Below, one piece after another: positions 1 to 7,984 of a DNA stretch of 16,399 bases. Source of the stretch: Clostridiales bacterium UBA1380 (GTDB lineage: Bacteria; Bacillota; Clostridia; Oscillospirales; CAG-272); contig DBRA01000061.1 in NCBI GenBank assembly GCA_002305445.1, forward strand, positions 1-16,399, given 5' to 3'. Below the pieces are notes generated by a model. That model saw only the letters and a program-made list of their open reading frames with translations, searched no databases and had not been told where the DNA came from. The position numbers were made by a program, and so were the translations under genes. Every line of letters starts with the position of its first letter. Within the stretch, counting starts at the first letter, position 1.

Positions 1-288
1 GGAATCATACTGTCGCTTATGTTCTTGACGTTCGCGATCATCGACACGATGAACAATTCGATGGGGTTCCTCGACAACAAATACACCCGCGCGCTTATAT
101 TCGTCTGGGCCGTCGTAACGCTGCTCGAGTCTGCGTATATCGTGTGGCGCACCCGCTCCGAGGCGCGCAGAGAATACGACGACGCCGTCCGCGAGCATCC
201 GGAGCTGTTTCTGCCGCCGGAGCTGCGCGAGGAGTTTCTCAAGAAGACCGGCAGGGCCGCCGAAACCGACGAAAAGAAATCGTCCTGA
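1..288 (+). CDS. C-terminal part of a small membrane protein, 5' end outside window
   Basis: The reading frame is open from the left edge to a TGA at 286-288, so 95 residues are visible and the true start lies upstream. The ATG at 19 is internal to a hydrophobic stretch and has no ribosome binding site, so I do not take it as the start. Two hydrophobic segments are visible: one around the first 12 residues and a second with a core reading ALIFVWAVVTLLESAYIVW. A charged tail of about 50 residues follows, rich in Arg/Glu/Lys and ending in EKKSS, and is probably cytoplasmic. I do not recognise a family. A strong terminator 33 nt downstream shows this is the last gene of its transcript. Confidence 0.6.
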   Translation, partial: GIILSLMFLTFAIIDTMNNSMGFLDNKYTRALIFVWAVVTLLESAYIVWRTRSEARREYDDAVREHPELFLPPELREEFLKKTGRAAETDEKKSS

Positions 289-320
289 AAACAGCCGACA
301 GCCTAAAACTATTGAAATCC

Positions 321-368
321 GGCTCCGTTTGTGTTACCATTATCGGTAGACGCAAACGGAGCCTTTTT
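321..368 (+). terminator. Rho-independent terminator after the partial membrane protein gene
   Basis: GGCTCCGTTTGTG at 321-333 pairs with CGCAAACGGAGCC at 351-363 (13 bp with one G-T wobble), with a further small TACC/GGTA pairing inside the loop. TTTTT follows at 364-368. It separates the first gene from the glycosidase gene that starts at 442. I see no convincing promoter in the remaining 369-441. Confidence 0.9.
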
Positions 369-441
369 CGCGGCGTGCCGCTGCAGGTCAATGCTTATTG
401 CGTGAAGAATCAATATTTTTATCATATTTGAGGTAGCCATC

Positions 442-2112
442 ATGTCGAGAACCGAGCTTCATATCGTCTCGCCGCTCGAGAAACCGTTCTGGGACGATAA
501 TATAAAAAAATTCAAACCGCTCACGCGCTTTTCGCTGCTGCGCGGCGAGCTTGGCTCCTTCACCGTCGTATACGCGGAACAGGACCCCGCCGAAAAGTAT
601 TCAAAGCGCACTGTTTTCATCCGTATAAACGGCAGCTTCCCGGGAGAAATCGAGGCCGCCCGCATAGACGATCTGCCGGTGCGCATGCCCGTGTACAAGG
701 ACAGCTTCGACGATGGCTATATCCGCACGACGCCGGGACTTTATCCCGATCTGCTCGTGCCGGTAACGGACAAGACGCAGCTCTACGTCGTGCCCGGCGA
801 AACGAAGGCGCTGTGGATCGACGCCGTGCCGGACGACGACGCGCCCGCCGGCAGCTATACGCTGAACGTGTCGCTCGTAGACCGGTCCGGCGCGGTGATA
901 GCGTCGTCTGCGGTGACAATCGAGGTGCTGCCCGCGAAGATACCGCCGCGCGACTTCACGGTAACGGAGTGGTTCTACGCCGACTGTCTCGCCGTCCGCT
1001 ACAACGTACCGGTCTTCTCTGAGGAGCACTGGCGCATCATCGGCAACTTTATCAAGACGGCGGTCAAAAACGGCATCAACATGCTGCTGACGCCCGTCTT
1101 CACGCCGCCGCTCGATACCGCGGTAGGCGGCGAACGCCCGACCGTCCAGCTCGTCGATGTCTGTAAAAACGGCGGCGAGTGGAGCTTCGCGTATCCGCGC
1201 TTCGACCACTGGGTCGCGCTCGCCGACAGCCTCGGCGTCGAGAAGTTCGAGATATCGCACTTCTTCACGCAGTGGGGCGCGAAGCACGCGCCGAAGATTA
1301 TCGCGACGGTCGACGGCGTCGAACAGCGCGTCTTCGGCTGGGAGACCGATTCGCACGGCGAGGAGTATGCCGGATTTCTGCACGCGTTCCTTTCGGACTT
1401 CCTGCCGCACCTCGAAAAGCTCGGCATAAAGGACCGCTGCGTCTGGCATGTGTCCGACGAGCCGCATTTCGACGCGCTCGACAGCTACCGCGCGTGCAAG
1501 GAGACGCTCCAGAGCGCGCTCGGGCCGGACGCATACATCATGGACGCGCTGTCCAACATAGAATTTTACAAGACCGGCGCGGTCGACCATCCGATACCGG
1601 GGATAAACCACATCCGACCGTTTTTAGAGGCTAAGGTTCCGGGGCTGTGGACATACTACTGCTGCAGCCAGAACGTCGGCGTCACCAACCGCTTCATCGC
1701 CGGGGCGGGCAGCCGGACGAGAATCGCCGGCGTGCAGTTCTGGAAGTACGACATCAAGGGTTTTTTGCAGTGGGGCTACAACTTCTGGTTCAACCAGTAC
1801 TCGATTTCCCCGGTCGATCCGTTTATCTGCACGGACGGTGAATACTTCGCTCCCGCGGGCGACGCCTTCTCGGTTCTGCCCGCGCCGGACGGCACCGCAT
1901 ACGAGACTCTGCATCTGCGTCAGTTCACGGCCGGACTTGAGGATCTGCGCGCGCTGCGTTTGTGCGAATCGCTCGTCGGCCGCGAAAAAACGCTCGCCGC
2001 TCTCGAGGAGGTAACGGGCGAGATCACGTTCACAAGCTATCCGCTCGACCCGCGCACTCTTATCGCCGCGCGCGAGCGCATCAACGCTCTTATAAAGGAG
2101 GCGTTATCTTGA
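442..2112 (+). CDS. GH123/DUF4091-like glycoside hydrolase domain protein
   Basis: The protein has 556 residues. The N-terminal third is beta-rich and resembles the non-catalytic beta-sandwich domain of GH123-type proteins. The rest fits a DUF4091/GH123-type barrel: a TEWFYAD entry strand near residue 175, a strand ending HVSDEPH (residues 336-342), and aromatic-rich segments such as GLWTYYCC and GFLQWGYNFW towards the C-terminus. In GH123 beta-N-acetylgalactosaminidases an adjacent Asp-Glu pair does substrate-assisted catalysis; D339-E340 is the likely equivalent. There is no signal peptide, so the enzyme is probably cytoplasmic and would act on imported oligosaccharides. The ATG at 442 is preceded by GAGGT at 430-434. 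The stop overlaps the next gene, a lipoprotein. The real substrate is unknown, since most DUF4091 members are uncharacterised; the family call is firm and the activity is inferred. Confidence 0.85.
   Translation: MSRTELHIVSPLEKPFWDDNIKKFKPLTRFSLLRGELGSFTVVYAEQDPAEKYSKRTVFIRINGSFPGEIEAARIDDLPVRMPVYKDSFDDGYIRTTPGLYPDLLVPVTDKTQLYVVPGETKALWIDAVPDDDAPAGSYTLNVSLVDRSGAVIASSAVTIEVLPAKIPPRDFTVTEWFYADCLAVRYNVPVFSEEHWRIIGNFIKTAVKNGINMLLTPVFTPPLDTAVGGERPTVQLVDVCKNGGEWSFAYPRFDHWVALADSLGVEKFEISHFFTQWGAKHAPKIIATVDGVEQRVFGWETDSHGEEYAGFLHAFLSDFLPHLEKLGIKDRCVWHVSDEPHFDALDSYRACKETLQSALGPDAYIMDALSNIEFYKTGAVDHPIPGINHIRPFLEAKVPGLWTYYCCSQNVGVTNRFIAGAGSRTRIAGVQFWKYDIKGFLQWGYNFWFNQYSISPVDPFICTDGEYFAPAGDAFSVLPAPDGTAYETLHLRQFTAGLEDLRALRLCESLVGREKTLAALEEVTGEITFTSYPLDPRTLIAARERINALIKEALS
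2094..2101 (+). promoter_or_regulatory. Ribosome binding site that fixes a TTG start
   Basis: AAAGGAGG lies inside the end of the glycosidase gene, 7 nt before a TTG at 2109. This is a near-perfect anti-16S match. It puts the start of the lipoprotein at that TTG rather than at the longer in-frame extension that reaches back to 1962. Confidence 0.85.
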
Positions 2113-2693
2113 AACACATCCGCGTTGCCGCGACCGCGGTAGCGCTCGCGGTTTCGCTTATTATCCTTGCCGCCTGCTCGGGATCGCAGGTGCCGACCGA
2201 GGCGCAGATAATCGACGCCGTGAAATACGGCGCCGACGCGCTTCGCGCGCTGTACGGCTGCGACGTCCCCACGACCGGCGAAACGACGACGGTGGGCGGT
2301 GCGCCGCGCCGCGCCGTCGACACATCGTGGATGAGCGGCGCAGACGCGCTGCTCGAATACGTCGAGGACGCGTTCACGGCAGATTACTTCTCGACGGAAT
2401 CGGCACGCACGCGCATGTTCGACAAAGGCCCGTACTTTGAAGACGAAAACGGCGTGCTGTGGGTCAGAGTGGACGCAGACGGCGCGTCTGACGCCGCAGA
2501 AGCCGTTCCCGATTTCAATTATGTCGAGCTGAAGGTCATCGAATCGTCGCCGGGCTACGCGCAGGCGATCGTAGCGTCGAAGGACGGCGCCGTTCAGCGC
2601 ACGTTCACGATAAAGAGCCGCACCGACGTCGGTCAGCCGACGCGCTTCGTCGTATCGTCGTATTTCGATGTCGAGAGTCCCGCCGCGCAGTAA
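2109..2693 (+). CDS. Small secreted lipoprotein, possibly IseA-like fold
   Basis: The protein has 194 residues from a TTG start. It begins (M)KHIRVAATAVALAVSL and reaches a clear lipobox, ILAAC, so it should be lipidated at Cys and held on the outer face of the membrane. The mature part has an Ala/Thr-rich stretch, a helix with the pattern LLEYVEDAFTADYF, then FEDENGVLWVRVD and several predicted beta strands ending near SSYFDVES. This order of helix, FT-turn, short NG-containing beta hairpin and C-terminal strands resembles the IseA family of cell-wall DL-endopeptidase inhibitors, but the match is by eye and weak. TTG and the upstream TGA overlap as TTGA (4 nt), so translation is probably coupled to the glycosidase gene. 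The gene ends 12 nt before a terminator. The lipoprotein call is firm; the function is unknown. Confidence 0.8.
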   Translation: MKHIRVAATAVALAVSLIILAACSGSQVPTEAQIIDAVKYGADALRALYGCDVPTTGETTTVGGAPRRAVDTSWMSGADALLEYVEDAFTADYFSTESARTRMFDKGPYFEDENGVLWVRVDADGASDAAEAVPDFNYVELKVIESSPGYAQAIVASKDGAVQRTFTIKSRTDVGQPTRFVVSSYFDVESPAAQ

Positions 2694-2705
2694 GTTAACA
2701 AGGAT

Positions 2706-2741
2706 AAAAGCCGCCGCCCGTAAAATCGGGCGGCGGCTTTT
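2706..2741. terminator. Bidirectional terminator between convergent genes
   Basis: AAAAGCCGCCGCCCG at 2706-2720 and CGGGCGGCGGCTTTT at 2727-2741 form a perfect 15-bp stem with a 6-nt loop. The A-run on one side and the T-run on the other let it work in both directions. It serves the lipoprotein gene ending at 2693 on the + strand and the solute-binding protein gene ending at 2763 on the - strand. Confidence 0.93.
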
Positions 2742-2762
2742 ACGTATTATAAATCAGTCAGG

Positions 2763-4250
2763 TCAGTCGCCTTTTGCGTCGGCAAGCGATTCGACGGACT
2801 TGGCCGCTGCCTTCGATACGGCCTTTGCGGTTTTCTCGACAGTCGACATATAAGCGTCGGGATTCTTTATCGCATTCTGGAGGGTGTTTGAGAGGCTGCC
2901 CCAGCCGTAGACGTCGCCGAGGTCGTACATGCGGTACTGGAATATCAGCTCGAGCATCTCGCGGCTGTCCTCGTCGCGCATTGCCTTGCCGGTGATCGTG
3001 ACGTCGAGGTAGTTCGGAAGCAGCGAAGTGTGACTGTCGATTGCCATCGCCTCGATGATGTCGCATGCGCGGTCAAGGTCGCTGTAGCTGCGGGGGATGC
3101 TCATCGCGCGCGCGGAGTTGAGCACCTGGCAGGTGTAGTATTCCTGCGTCGTCTCATACTTCGGGAACGGGATCAGACCGAAGTCCTGATCCATTTCGCG
3201 CAGACGCGTGAATGAGCCGATGACTTCGCCGTAGAACAGGCAGTGCCCGTTGTAGAATGTGTTTTTGGCCCACTCGTTATTCGGGGACGCGGTGCCCTTG
3301 AAGCGGTCCGGGAACGCGGTGGCGTTCATGTCGTTGATAATTTCGCCGACCTTGAGCGCGACGTTCATGCAGCGTTCGTTCGTGAGGTTTGAGACGTATT
3401 CGCCGTCGTCGTTTTTAACGATGAGCGTCTCGCCGCCGCCGTTGAGCATACCGACGTAGCTGCCCCAGTGCGTCGCGAAGCCGAAGTAGTCCTCGGGGCC
3501 GTTCATCTCGCCGTTGCCGTCCGCGTCGCGGGCGACGGCGAGCATCATCTCGCGCATCTTGTCCATCGTCCACTTGTTGCCGCGGACGAGGTCGTAGGGA
3601 GACTCGAGCGTGTATTCGGTCACAAGGCTCTTGTTGAAGAACAGCACCCATGTTGCTTCGTTGTAGTGCATGTTTATGTCGTTTTCGGCGAAGAAGGTGC
3701 GTCCCGCGACACTAAGCGAGTCGATCGACGCTCTGTCCCACCAGGGCATGTCGAGGTTCAGCTTCGACAGCTTCGCCATGTCGACGAGGTTGTCCCCTGT
3801 CGCGAGCGTCGCGCAGCTTGACAGCTCCGTATATGCGAGGTCGTAGTCGTTCGTGTTGGATAAAACCGACTGCCTGACCGCGGAGCCGACGTCTCCGACC
3901 TGTATGCCTGTAATTTTAATATTCAGACGGTCCTCGACGCGCGCGTTGCGCTCGAAAACCGTGTCGTTGAATATTTCACCGGTCGTTCCCTCGGAGTCGA
4001 TCGCATCGAGTCCCCACTCCGTAGGCGCGCCGTTTACGATGCGGAATTCGTAGCCGTCATAATCGGCGGACGGCATGAATGAGCTGAAGTCCTCTGTCGT
4101 TTCTTCTGCTGATGTATCGGTCATCGTATCGGACGGCGCTTCGCCGTTGCCGGACGTTTCATCGTCGCCGGTGCTGCCCGAGGCGCAGCCGGCGGCTGCG
4201 GATGCTGCTATGATAAGTGCGAGAACTAATGCTGATAACTTGTAAAACAT
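2763..4250 (-). CDS. Extracellular solute-binding lipoprotein (ABC-type, probable sugar binding)
   Basis: The protein has 495 residues. A lipoprotein signal ends ASAAAGC, with the lipidated Cys at residue 22, followed by a Ser/Thr/Asp/Glu-rich linker to about residue 60. The body has family 1-like solute-binding features: a YDGYEFRIVNG first strand, NTNDYDLAY near 132-140, MPWWDRASID (168-177) and GLIPFPKYE (358-366). After the KWTMDKM helix, residues 242-253 (DADGNGEMNGPE) form a complete 12-residue EF-hand-type loop with acidic or amide side chains at positions 1, 3, 5, 7, 9 and 12. GGAGG at 4256-4260 lies 5 nt before the ATG. No permease or ATPase gene is adjacent, so it must share a distant transporter or act as a binding protein only. 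It resembles the partial protein at 15267-16399. The substrate cannot be read from sequence. Confidence 0.88.
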   Translation of the reverse strand: MFYKLSALVLALIIAASAAAGCASGSTGDDETSGNGEAPSDTMTDTSAEETTEDFSSFMPSADYDGYEFRIVNGAPTEWGLDAIDSEGTTGEIFNDTVFERNARVEDRLNIKITGIQVGDVGSAVRQSVLSNTNDYDLAYTELSSCATLATGDNLVDMAKLSKLNLDMPWWDRASIDSLSVAGRTFFAENDINMHYNEATWVLFFNKSLVTEYTLESPYDLVRGNKWTMDKMREMMLAVARDADGNGEMNGPEDYFGFATHWGSYVGMLNGGGETLIVKNDDGEYVSNLTNERCMNVALKVGEIINDMNATAFPDRFKGTASPNNEWAKNTFYNGHCLFYGEVIGSFTRLREMDQDFGLIPFPKYETTQEYYTCQVLNSARAMSIPRSYSDLDRACDIIEAMAIDSHTSLLPNYLDVTITGKAMRDEDSREMLELIFQYRMYDLGDVYGWGSLSNTLQNAIKNPDAYMSTVEKTAKAVSKAAAKSVESLADAKGD

Positions 4251-4291
4251 GCAGGCCTCCGTTTGTTAATATTGTTTAACCTCTCGTCAAT

Positions 4292-4320
4292 ATTATAGGC
4301 TGAATCGATATAATTGTCAA
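4292..4320 (-). promoter_or_regulatory. SigA-type promoter of the solute-binding protein gene
   Basis: On the - strand TTGACA (4320-4315) is followed after exactly 17 nt by TATAAT (4297-4292), a perfect match to the vegetative consensus. The predicted transcript start near 4285 leaves an untranslated leader of about 35 nt with GGAGG just before the ATG. I see no terminator between ktrA and this promoter, so some read-through from the upstream run is also possible. Confidence 0.88.
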
Positions 4321-4342
4321 TATAAATATTTACATCCGTAAA

Positions 4343-4999
4343 CTATTTTATTATTCGGGCAATTCTGTCGATGTCGGCCTCGCGGCCGACGATGGAAACG
4401 GAGTCGTTCTCGTTAAAAACCGTGTCGGGGTGAGGCGAAACGAGCGTTTCGCCGTTTGCGCGCCTGATGGCGAGCACGTCGACGCCGTATTTGCGGCGGA
4501 CATGCACCTCCGTGATCGAATGGCCGATCCATGCGTGCGGCACCGCAAGTTCGACGACGGAGCATCCGTCGAAGAGTTCGAAGTAGTCGCGCACTGTCGC
4601 GAGGGAAAGACGGCGCGCGAGCCGCTCGCCCATGTCCTGTTCGGGAAAGACGACCATATCCGCGCCGACGCGTTCGAGCACGCGCTTGTGGCTATCGCTC
4701 GCGGCGCGCACGACGACTTTCTTGATGCCCATATCCTTTGCAAGTATCGTTATAAGTATGCTGTCGTTGATGTTCTGCGACGTGCAGATGACCGCGCAGT
4801 CGTAGTCGCGTATTCCCGCCGTGCGCAGGACGGACTCATTTGTCGGGTCGCCGACGACGGCGCTCGTCACCTCGTCGGCGATGGAGTTCACGATCTCCGG
4901 GTCGATGTCGATTACAAGCACCTGATGGCCGGCTCTCGCAAGCTCGCGGGCAACGGTCTGGCCGAAGCGGCCGAGGCCTATGATGCAAAACGTCTGCAT
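4343..4999 (-). CDS. ktrA: KtrA/TrkA-type potassium uptake regulatory subunit
   Basis: The protein has 218 residues, the usual size for the single-RCK KtrA type. RCK_N is a Rossmann fold with GLGRFG at residues 8-13, acidic D31 at the end of the second strand, VVGDPTNE at 48-55 and VICTSQ at 70-75. RCK_C runs from about 140 to the end with the GVDVLAIRR strand. KtrA forms a cytoplasmic nucleotide-binding ring (ATP/ADP, NAD(H)) that gates the KtrB channel subunit. The ATG at 4999 has a modest GGGAG about 10 nt upstream. The partner KtrB gene is two genes upstream in the same direction, with the SGNH hydrolase gene between them and a 29-nt gap to that gene. Family and role are secure. Confidence 0.93.
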   Translation of the reverse strand: MQTFCIIGLGRFGQTVARELARAGHQVLVIDIDPEIVNSIADEVTSAVVGDPTNESVLRTAGIRDYDCAVICTSQNINDSILITILAKDMGIKKVVVRAASDSHKRVLERVGADMVVFPEQDMGERLARRLSLATVRDYFELFDGCSVVELAVPHAWIGHSITEVHVRRKYGVDVLAIRRANGETLVSPHPDTVFNENDSVSIVGREADIDRIARIIK

Positions 5000-5028
5000 A
5001 AACGGTTCACTCCCGTATTGTTGATATT

Positions 5029-5670
5029 TTACTCATCAAAGCTCATGAGTATGGGCGCGAAGTAGCGCGCGAACCGCGCGTACCCTTCGGCGGTGAGATG
5101 CAGCCCGTCCGGCACGAAGACGTCGCGGAATCCCTCGTATGTACCGACAGACGACTCATCCTCGTAAAAGAACGTGCTTACCGACAGGAAGCGCGTGTCG
5201 GAATGCTCCTCCGCGTATTCGCGCGCGAGCGCGTCGTAGCGCGCGAAGAGCGGACGCTTGTCCGGCGCCGCCGACGGGTGCTCGAATATGCCGAGTATGA
5301 CAAACCCCGGGTCGGCGCCCGCGCAGAATCCGTCGTCGCGCGCCCAGTCGATCACGCGCGTGAGCAGCCGCATCGACTCCTCCGGCGACTCGCCGCCGTT
5401 TATATCGTTTATGCCCGACCGGAAGATTATGCGCCGCGGCACGGCGGGGCGCACGAGCCGCGGATAGTACATCAGAAGGTCGCGTGCGGTCGAGCCGCCG
5501 AACCCGCGGTTGATGACGTCGAGCGCTCCGCCCGACGCCTCGCGCAGCTGCGCCGACGCGTCCTTCCAGTTCGCGAAAAACGAACTGCCGTACAGCATCA
5601 CGGCGCTTTTGCGCAGCGGCTCCGCCTCGTATGCGGCTACGTCCGCTTCGTATTTGCCTGTTACCGCCAT
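5029..5670 (-). CDS. SGNH/GDSL-family hydrolase (esterase/lipase type)
   Basis: The protein has 213 residues and no signal peptide, so it should be cytoplasmic. All SGNH blocks are present: block I LYGSSFF with nucleophile S30 (GSS instead of GDS), block II NRGFGGST with G58, block III SGINDI with N88, and block V DGLHLTAEGY with D188 and H191. The family includes acyl esterases, carbohydrate acetylesterases and platelet-activating-factor acetylhydrolase-like enzymes; this one cannot be assigned further. The GAGGTG motif about 6 nt before the ATG at 5670 favours that start over the GTG at 5679, which the motif would overlap. The gene lies between ktrB (25-nt gap) and ktrA (29-nt gap), probably in one transcript. 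No obvious functional link to potassium transport is known to me. Confidence 0.88.
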   Translation of the reverse strand: MAVTGKYEADVAAYEAEPLRKSAVMLYGSSFFANWKDASAQLREASGGALDVINRGFGGSTARDLLMYYPRLVRPAVPRRIIFRSGINDINGGESPEESMRLLTRVIDWARDDGFCAGADPGFVILGIFEHPSAAPDKRPLFARYDALAREYAEEHSDTRFLSVSTFFYEDESSVGTYEGFRDVFVPDGLHLTAEGYARFARYFAPILMSFDE

Positions 5671-5695
5671 AATTATCACCTCTATTATATATTCC

Positions 5696-7060
5696 TCATC
5701 CGATCAGCATTTCGGTCGACGCGAATTCGGCCGTGCGCGATTCGGCGGCGAGCTTCACCATAACGGCGTATGTGAATGTCAGGATTCCGACGCGGCCGAA
5801 GAACATCTCAGCCATCAGTACGATGAGAGCGGGCGGCGCGAGAGTCGGCGTCAGCGACAGCGACAGCCCCACCGTGCCCGTCGCCGAAAAGGATTCGAAC
5901 ATCGCATCGATGAACGGGAAGTCATACGCGAGTAAGAACACCACGCCGAACAGGCTGATCGCAAGCTGCAGCCCTGCGACCGTGAACGCGCGGAGTACCG
6001 TTTCGTTCCTGATGTGCCTCTTGAAGATGTTGACGCGCGTCTCGCCGAGCGCTATGCGGAAAAGTGACAGCAGAATAAGCCCGAAAGTGCCGGCCTTGAT
6101 ACCGCCCGCAGTCGAACCGGAGGCTCCGCCGACGAACATAAGTCCGCAGTAGACGAACTGCGTAGGTTCGGAAAGGGCGTTAAGGTCGACTGTGTTGAAG
6201 CCCGCCGTTCTCGTGGTGATCGACTGGAATAACGCGGAGAGCAGTTTTTCGCCCGTCGTTGATCCGAGCGCGGGGTTGTTCCAATCAAAAAGGCACGTCG
6301 CCGCGAAACCGAAGAAGATCAGAGACGCCGTAACAAGCAAGACGAAGCGAGTATATACGCTGAGCCGCTTCCGGTGCGCGATCAGCTCGTATAAATCGTC
6401 CCAGACGACGAAACCGATGCCGCCGATGATAATGAGCGCCGAGACGGTCAGGCAGACGAGCGGGTCGGATCTGAAATATGTCAGCGACGAAAAGCGTCCC
6501 GAAAACGTGCCCATCAGGTCGAAGCCCGCGTTGCAGAACGCGCTGACGGACGTGAAAACAGCCTTCCATATCCCTTCCGGGCCGAAGAGCGGGACGAAGC
6601 GTATCATCAGAAACAGCGCTCCCGCCGTTTCGAAAAGAAACGTGCCGAAAATTATGCGCCGCGCGAGCCTGATCACGCCGGATGGCGACGACAGGTTCAG
6701 CGACTGCGCTATGAGCAGTCTTGCGCGCGGCGATATTTTTCTTTTGAGAAGTATCGACATCGATACGGCGAGCATCATGAATCCGAGCCCGCCTATCTGG
6801 ACCAGCAGAAGTATGACGCTCTGGCCGAGCGGCGTCCAGTAGGTCGCCGTGTCGACGACGATAAGACCCGTGACGCATGTCGACGACACAGCAGTAAAGA
6901 GCGCCGTCATAAACGGCGCCCTGCCCGGCGCCGCGCTTGCGGCGGGAGCCTGCAGCAGAAGCGCCCCTATCAGTATGACGGATAAAAATCCGAGCACGAT
7001 GAACTGTGTCGGCGATACATGAATATGATGCTTCACGCTGTGTAATGTCGTTTCCTGCAT
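5696..7060 (-). CDS. ktrB: KtrB/TrkH-type potassium channel subunit
   Basis: The protein has 454 residues and is strongly hydrophobic, with four M1-P-M2 repeats. The four selectivity-filter segments are readable: SSTCVTGL (59-66), SAFCNAGF (173-180), TTRTAGF (282-288) and SATGTVGL (392-399). Each contains the key glycine. The intramembrane gating loop GGASGSTAGGIKAGT (311-325) and the late GRVGILTF (422-429) are also typical. It is the membrane pore for K+ uptake, driven in known Ktr systems by the membrane potential and Na+. GCCTCC at 7069-7074 gives GGAGGC on the coding strand, about 9 nt before the ATG. It starts 21 nt after the stop of the gene at 7082. The regulatory subunit follows after one intervening gene. 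Confidence 0.95.
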   Translation of the reverse strand: MQETTLHSVKHHIHVSPTQFIVLGFLSVILIGALLLQAPAASAAPGRAPFMTALFTAVSSTCVTGLIVVDTATYWTPLGQSVILLLVQIGGLGFMMLAVSMSILLKRKISPRARLLIAQSLNLSSPSGVIRLARRIIFGTFLFETAGALFLMIRFVPLFGPEGIWKAVFTSVSAFCNAGFDLMGTFSGRFSSLTYFRSDPLVCLTVSALIIIGGIGFVVWDDLYELIAHRKRLSVYTRFVLLVTASLIFFGFAATCLFDWNNPALGSTTGEKLLSALFQSITTRTAGFNTVDLNALSEPTQFVYCGLMFVGGASGSTAGGIKAGTFGLILLSLFRIALGETRVNIFKRHIRNETVLRAFTVAGLQLAISLFGVVFLLAYDFPFIDAMFESFSATGTVGLSLSLTPTLAPPALIVLMAEMFFGRVGILTFTYAVMVKLAAESRTAEFASTEMLIG

Positions 7061-7081
7061 TTTATCGTGCCTCCGGTATCG

Positions 7082-7882
7082 TTACACCGACAGCTCCGCG
7101 ACGAGAGGGAAGTGGTCGGACGGGTACCGCCCGCCGTAGCTTGAGCGCTCGATATACGCGGACTCCACCGTGAATTCCTCCGAAACGAATATGTAGTCGA
7201 TCGGCGAGTCCTGCGCGCGGCCTTTGAAATAATGGTATGTGCCGCTCTCAGGCAGACCTTTGCGCTGAAAGTACTCGTGCGCCGCGTCGCGGACTTTTAC
7301 GCGGGCGTCGAACGTTCCGCCGCGCAGCGCGCCGATGAGCGTGCTCGACGGCTTCGCGTTGAAGTCGCCCATGATGATGAAGGGCAGCGGCTTCTCCTCC
7401 TGCGCGCGCTCTATGTAGCGCAGTATCACCTCCGCGCCGAGTTTGCGCGCATGCGACGATATGCAGTCGAGATGGGTGTTGTAGACTCTTATGCGCTTGC
7501 CGTCGGCGAGCTTTATCTCGGCGGACGTGCAGATGCGCGGGAACAGCGCGAGCGGGTGGCGGCTCCATGCGCGGTCGGGACGGCGCGAGAGCCAGAAGGT
7601 GCCGCAGCCCTCGACGGCAGCGTCCGTCTCGCGCACGAGGATGTCGCTGTGTTCGTTCATAAACCGGCGGCTGCGGCCTTCGCCGACGATTCTCCAGCTG
7701 TTGAGCATCGCCATGACGTCGTCGCGCATGAAGGGCAGCATCTCTTGAACTCCTACGACGGACACGCCCATGCGTTCGATCGTCTGCGCGACGATCTCCC
7801 TGCGCGCCCTCCAGCGGTTCTTTATATCGGTTATGCAGTCGCTGCGAAGATTAAAAGTTGCGGTGCGGAATGTGGTTGCCAA
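7082..7882 (-). CDS. Endonuclease/exonuclease/phosphatase-family protein
   Basis: The protein has 266 residues, starts at TTG with AGAGGA about 8 nt upstream and has no signal peptide. The metal-dependent EEP fold is complete: TFNLR (N11), VQE (E47), YNTHLD (N135, H137), MGDFNAKP (D173, N175), IDYIF (D229) and SDHFP (D256, H257). All catalytic positions are present, so it should be an active Mg2+-dependent phosphodiesterase or phosphatase. Members of the family cleave DNA, RNA, inositol phosphates or sphingomyelin. The short length and lack of extra domains resemble the widespread uncharacterised bacterial group rather than ExoA-type AP endonucleases. The next gene, ktrB, begins 21 nt downstream. 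A 102-nt gap separates it from the HAD gene upstream, so a promoter may lie there, but I see no clear one. Confidence 0.88.
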   Translation of the reverse strand: MATTFRTATFNLRSDCITDIKNRWRARREIVAQTIERMGVSVVGVQEMLPFMRDDVMAMLNSWRIVGEGRSRRFMNEHSDILVRETDAAVEGCGTFWLSRRPDRAWSRHPLALFPRICTSAEIKLADGKRIRVYNTHLDCISSHARKLGAEVILRYIERAQEEKPLPFIIMGDFNAKPSSTLIGALRGGTFDARVKVRDAAHEYFQRKGLPESGTYHYFKGRAQDSPIDYIFVSEEFTVESAYIERSSYGGRYPSDHFPLVAELSV

Positions 7883-7984
7883 TCCTGTTTCCTCTTTATG
7901 TATCTTTATTTTTTTGCGCCGTGCGGAAATTTTTATGTGCCCTTGAAGTCGTCGCGTCGCGCGGACGGCTCCGGCTTCACGGCG

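Noticed and set aside
391..430. Weak promoter-like TTGCGT and TATCAT before the glycosidase gene
   Set aside because: Only a partial match with a 16-nt spacer, and the predicted transcript start would fall on the ribosome binding site.
601..1611. A 336-codon open frame on the - strand opposite the glycosidase
   Set aside because: Arg-rich composition and no ribosome binding site; explained by codon bias of the real gene on the + strand.
1962..2108. Upstream extension of the lipoprotein frame to an ATG at 1962
   Set aside because: It would put 49 Arg-rich residues before a clear lipoprotein signal peptide and ignore the strong ribosome binding site before the TTG at 2109.
7883..7984. Possible terminator or promoter in the gap between the HAD and EEP genes
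   Set aside because: An imperfect hairpin from GAAGCCG and CGACTTC has no T-run at its base on the - strand, and no -35/-10 pair with good spacing is visible. The run may be one or two transcripts; I cannot decide.
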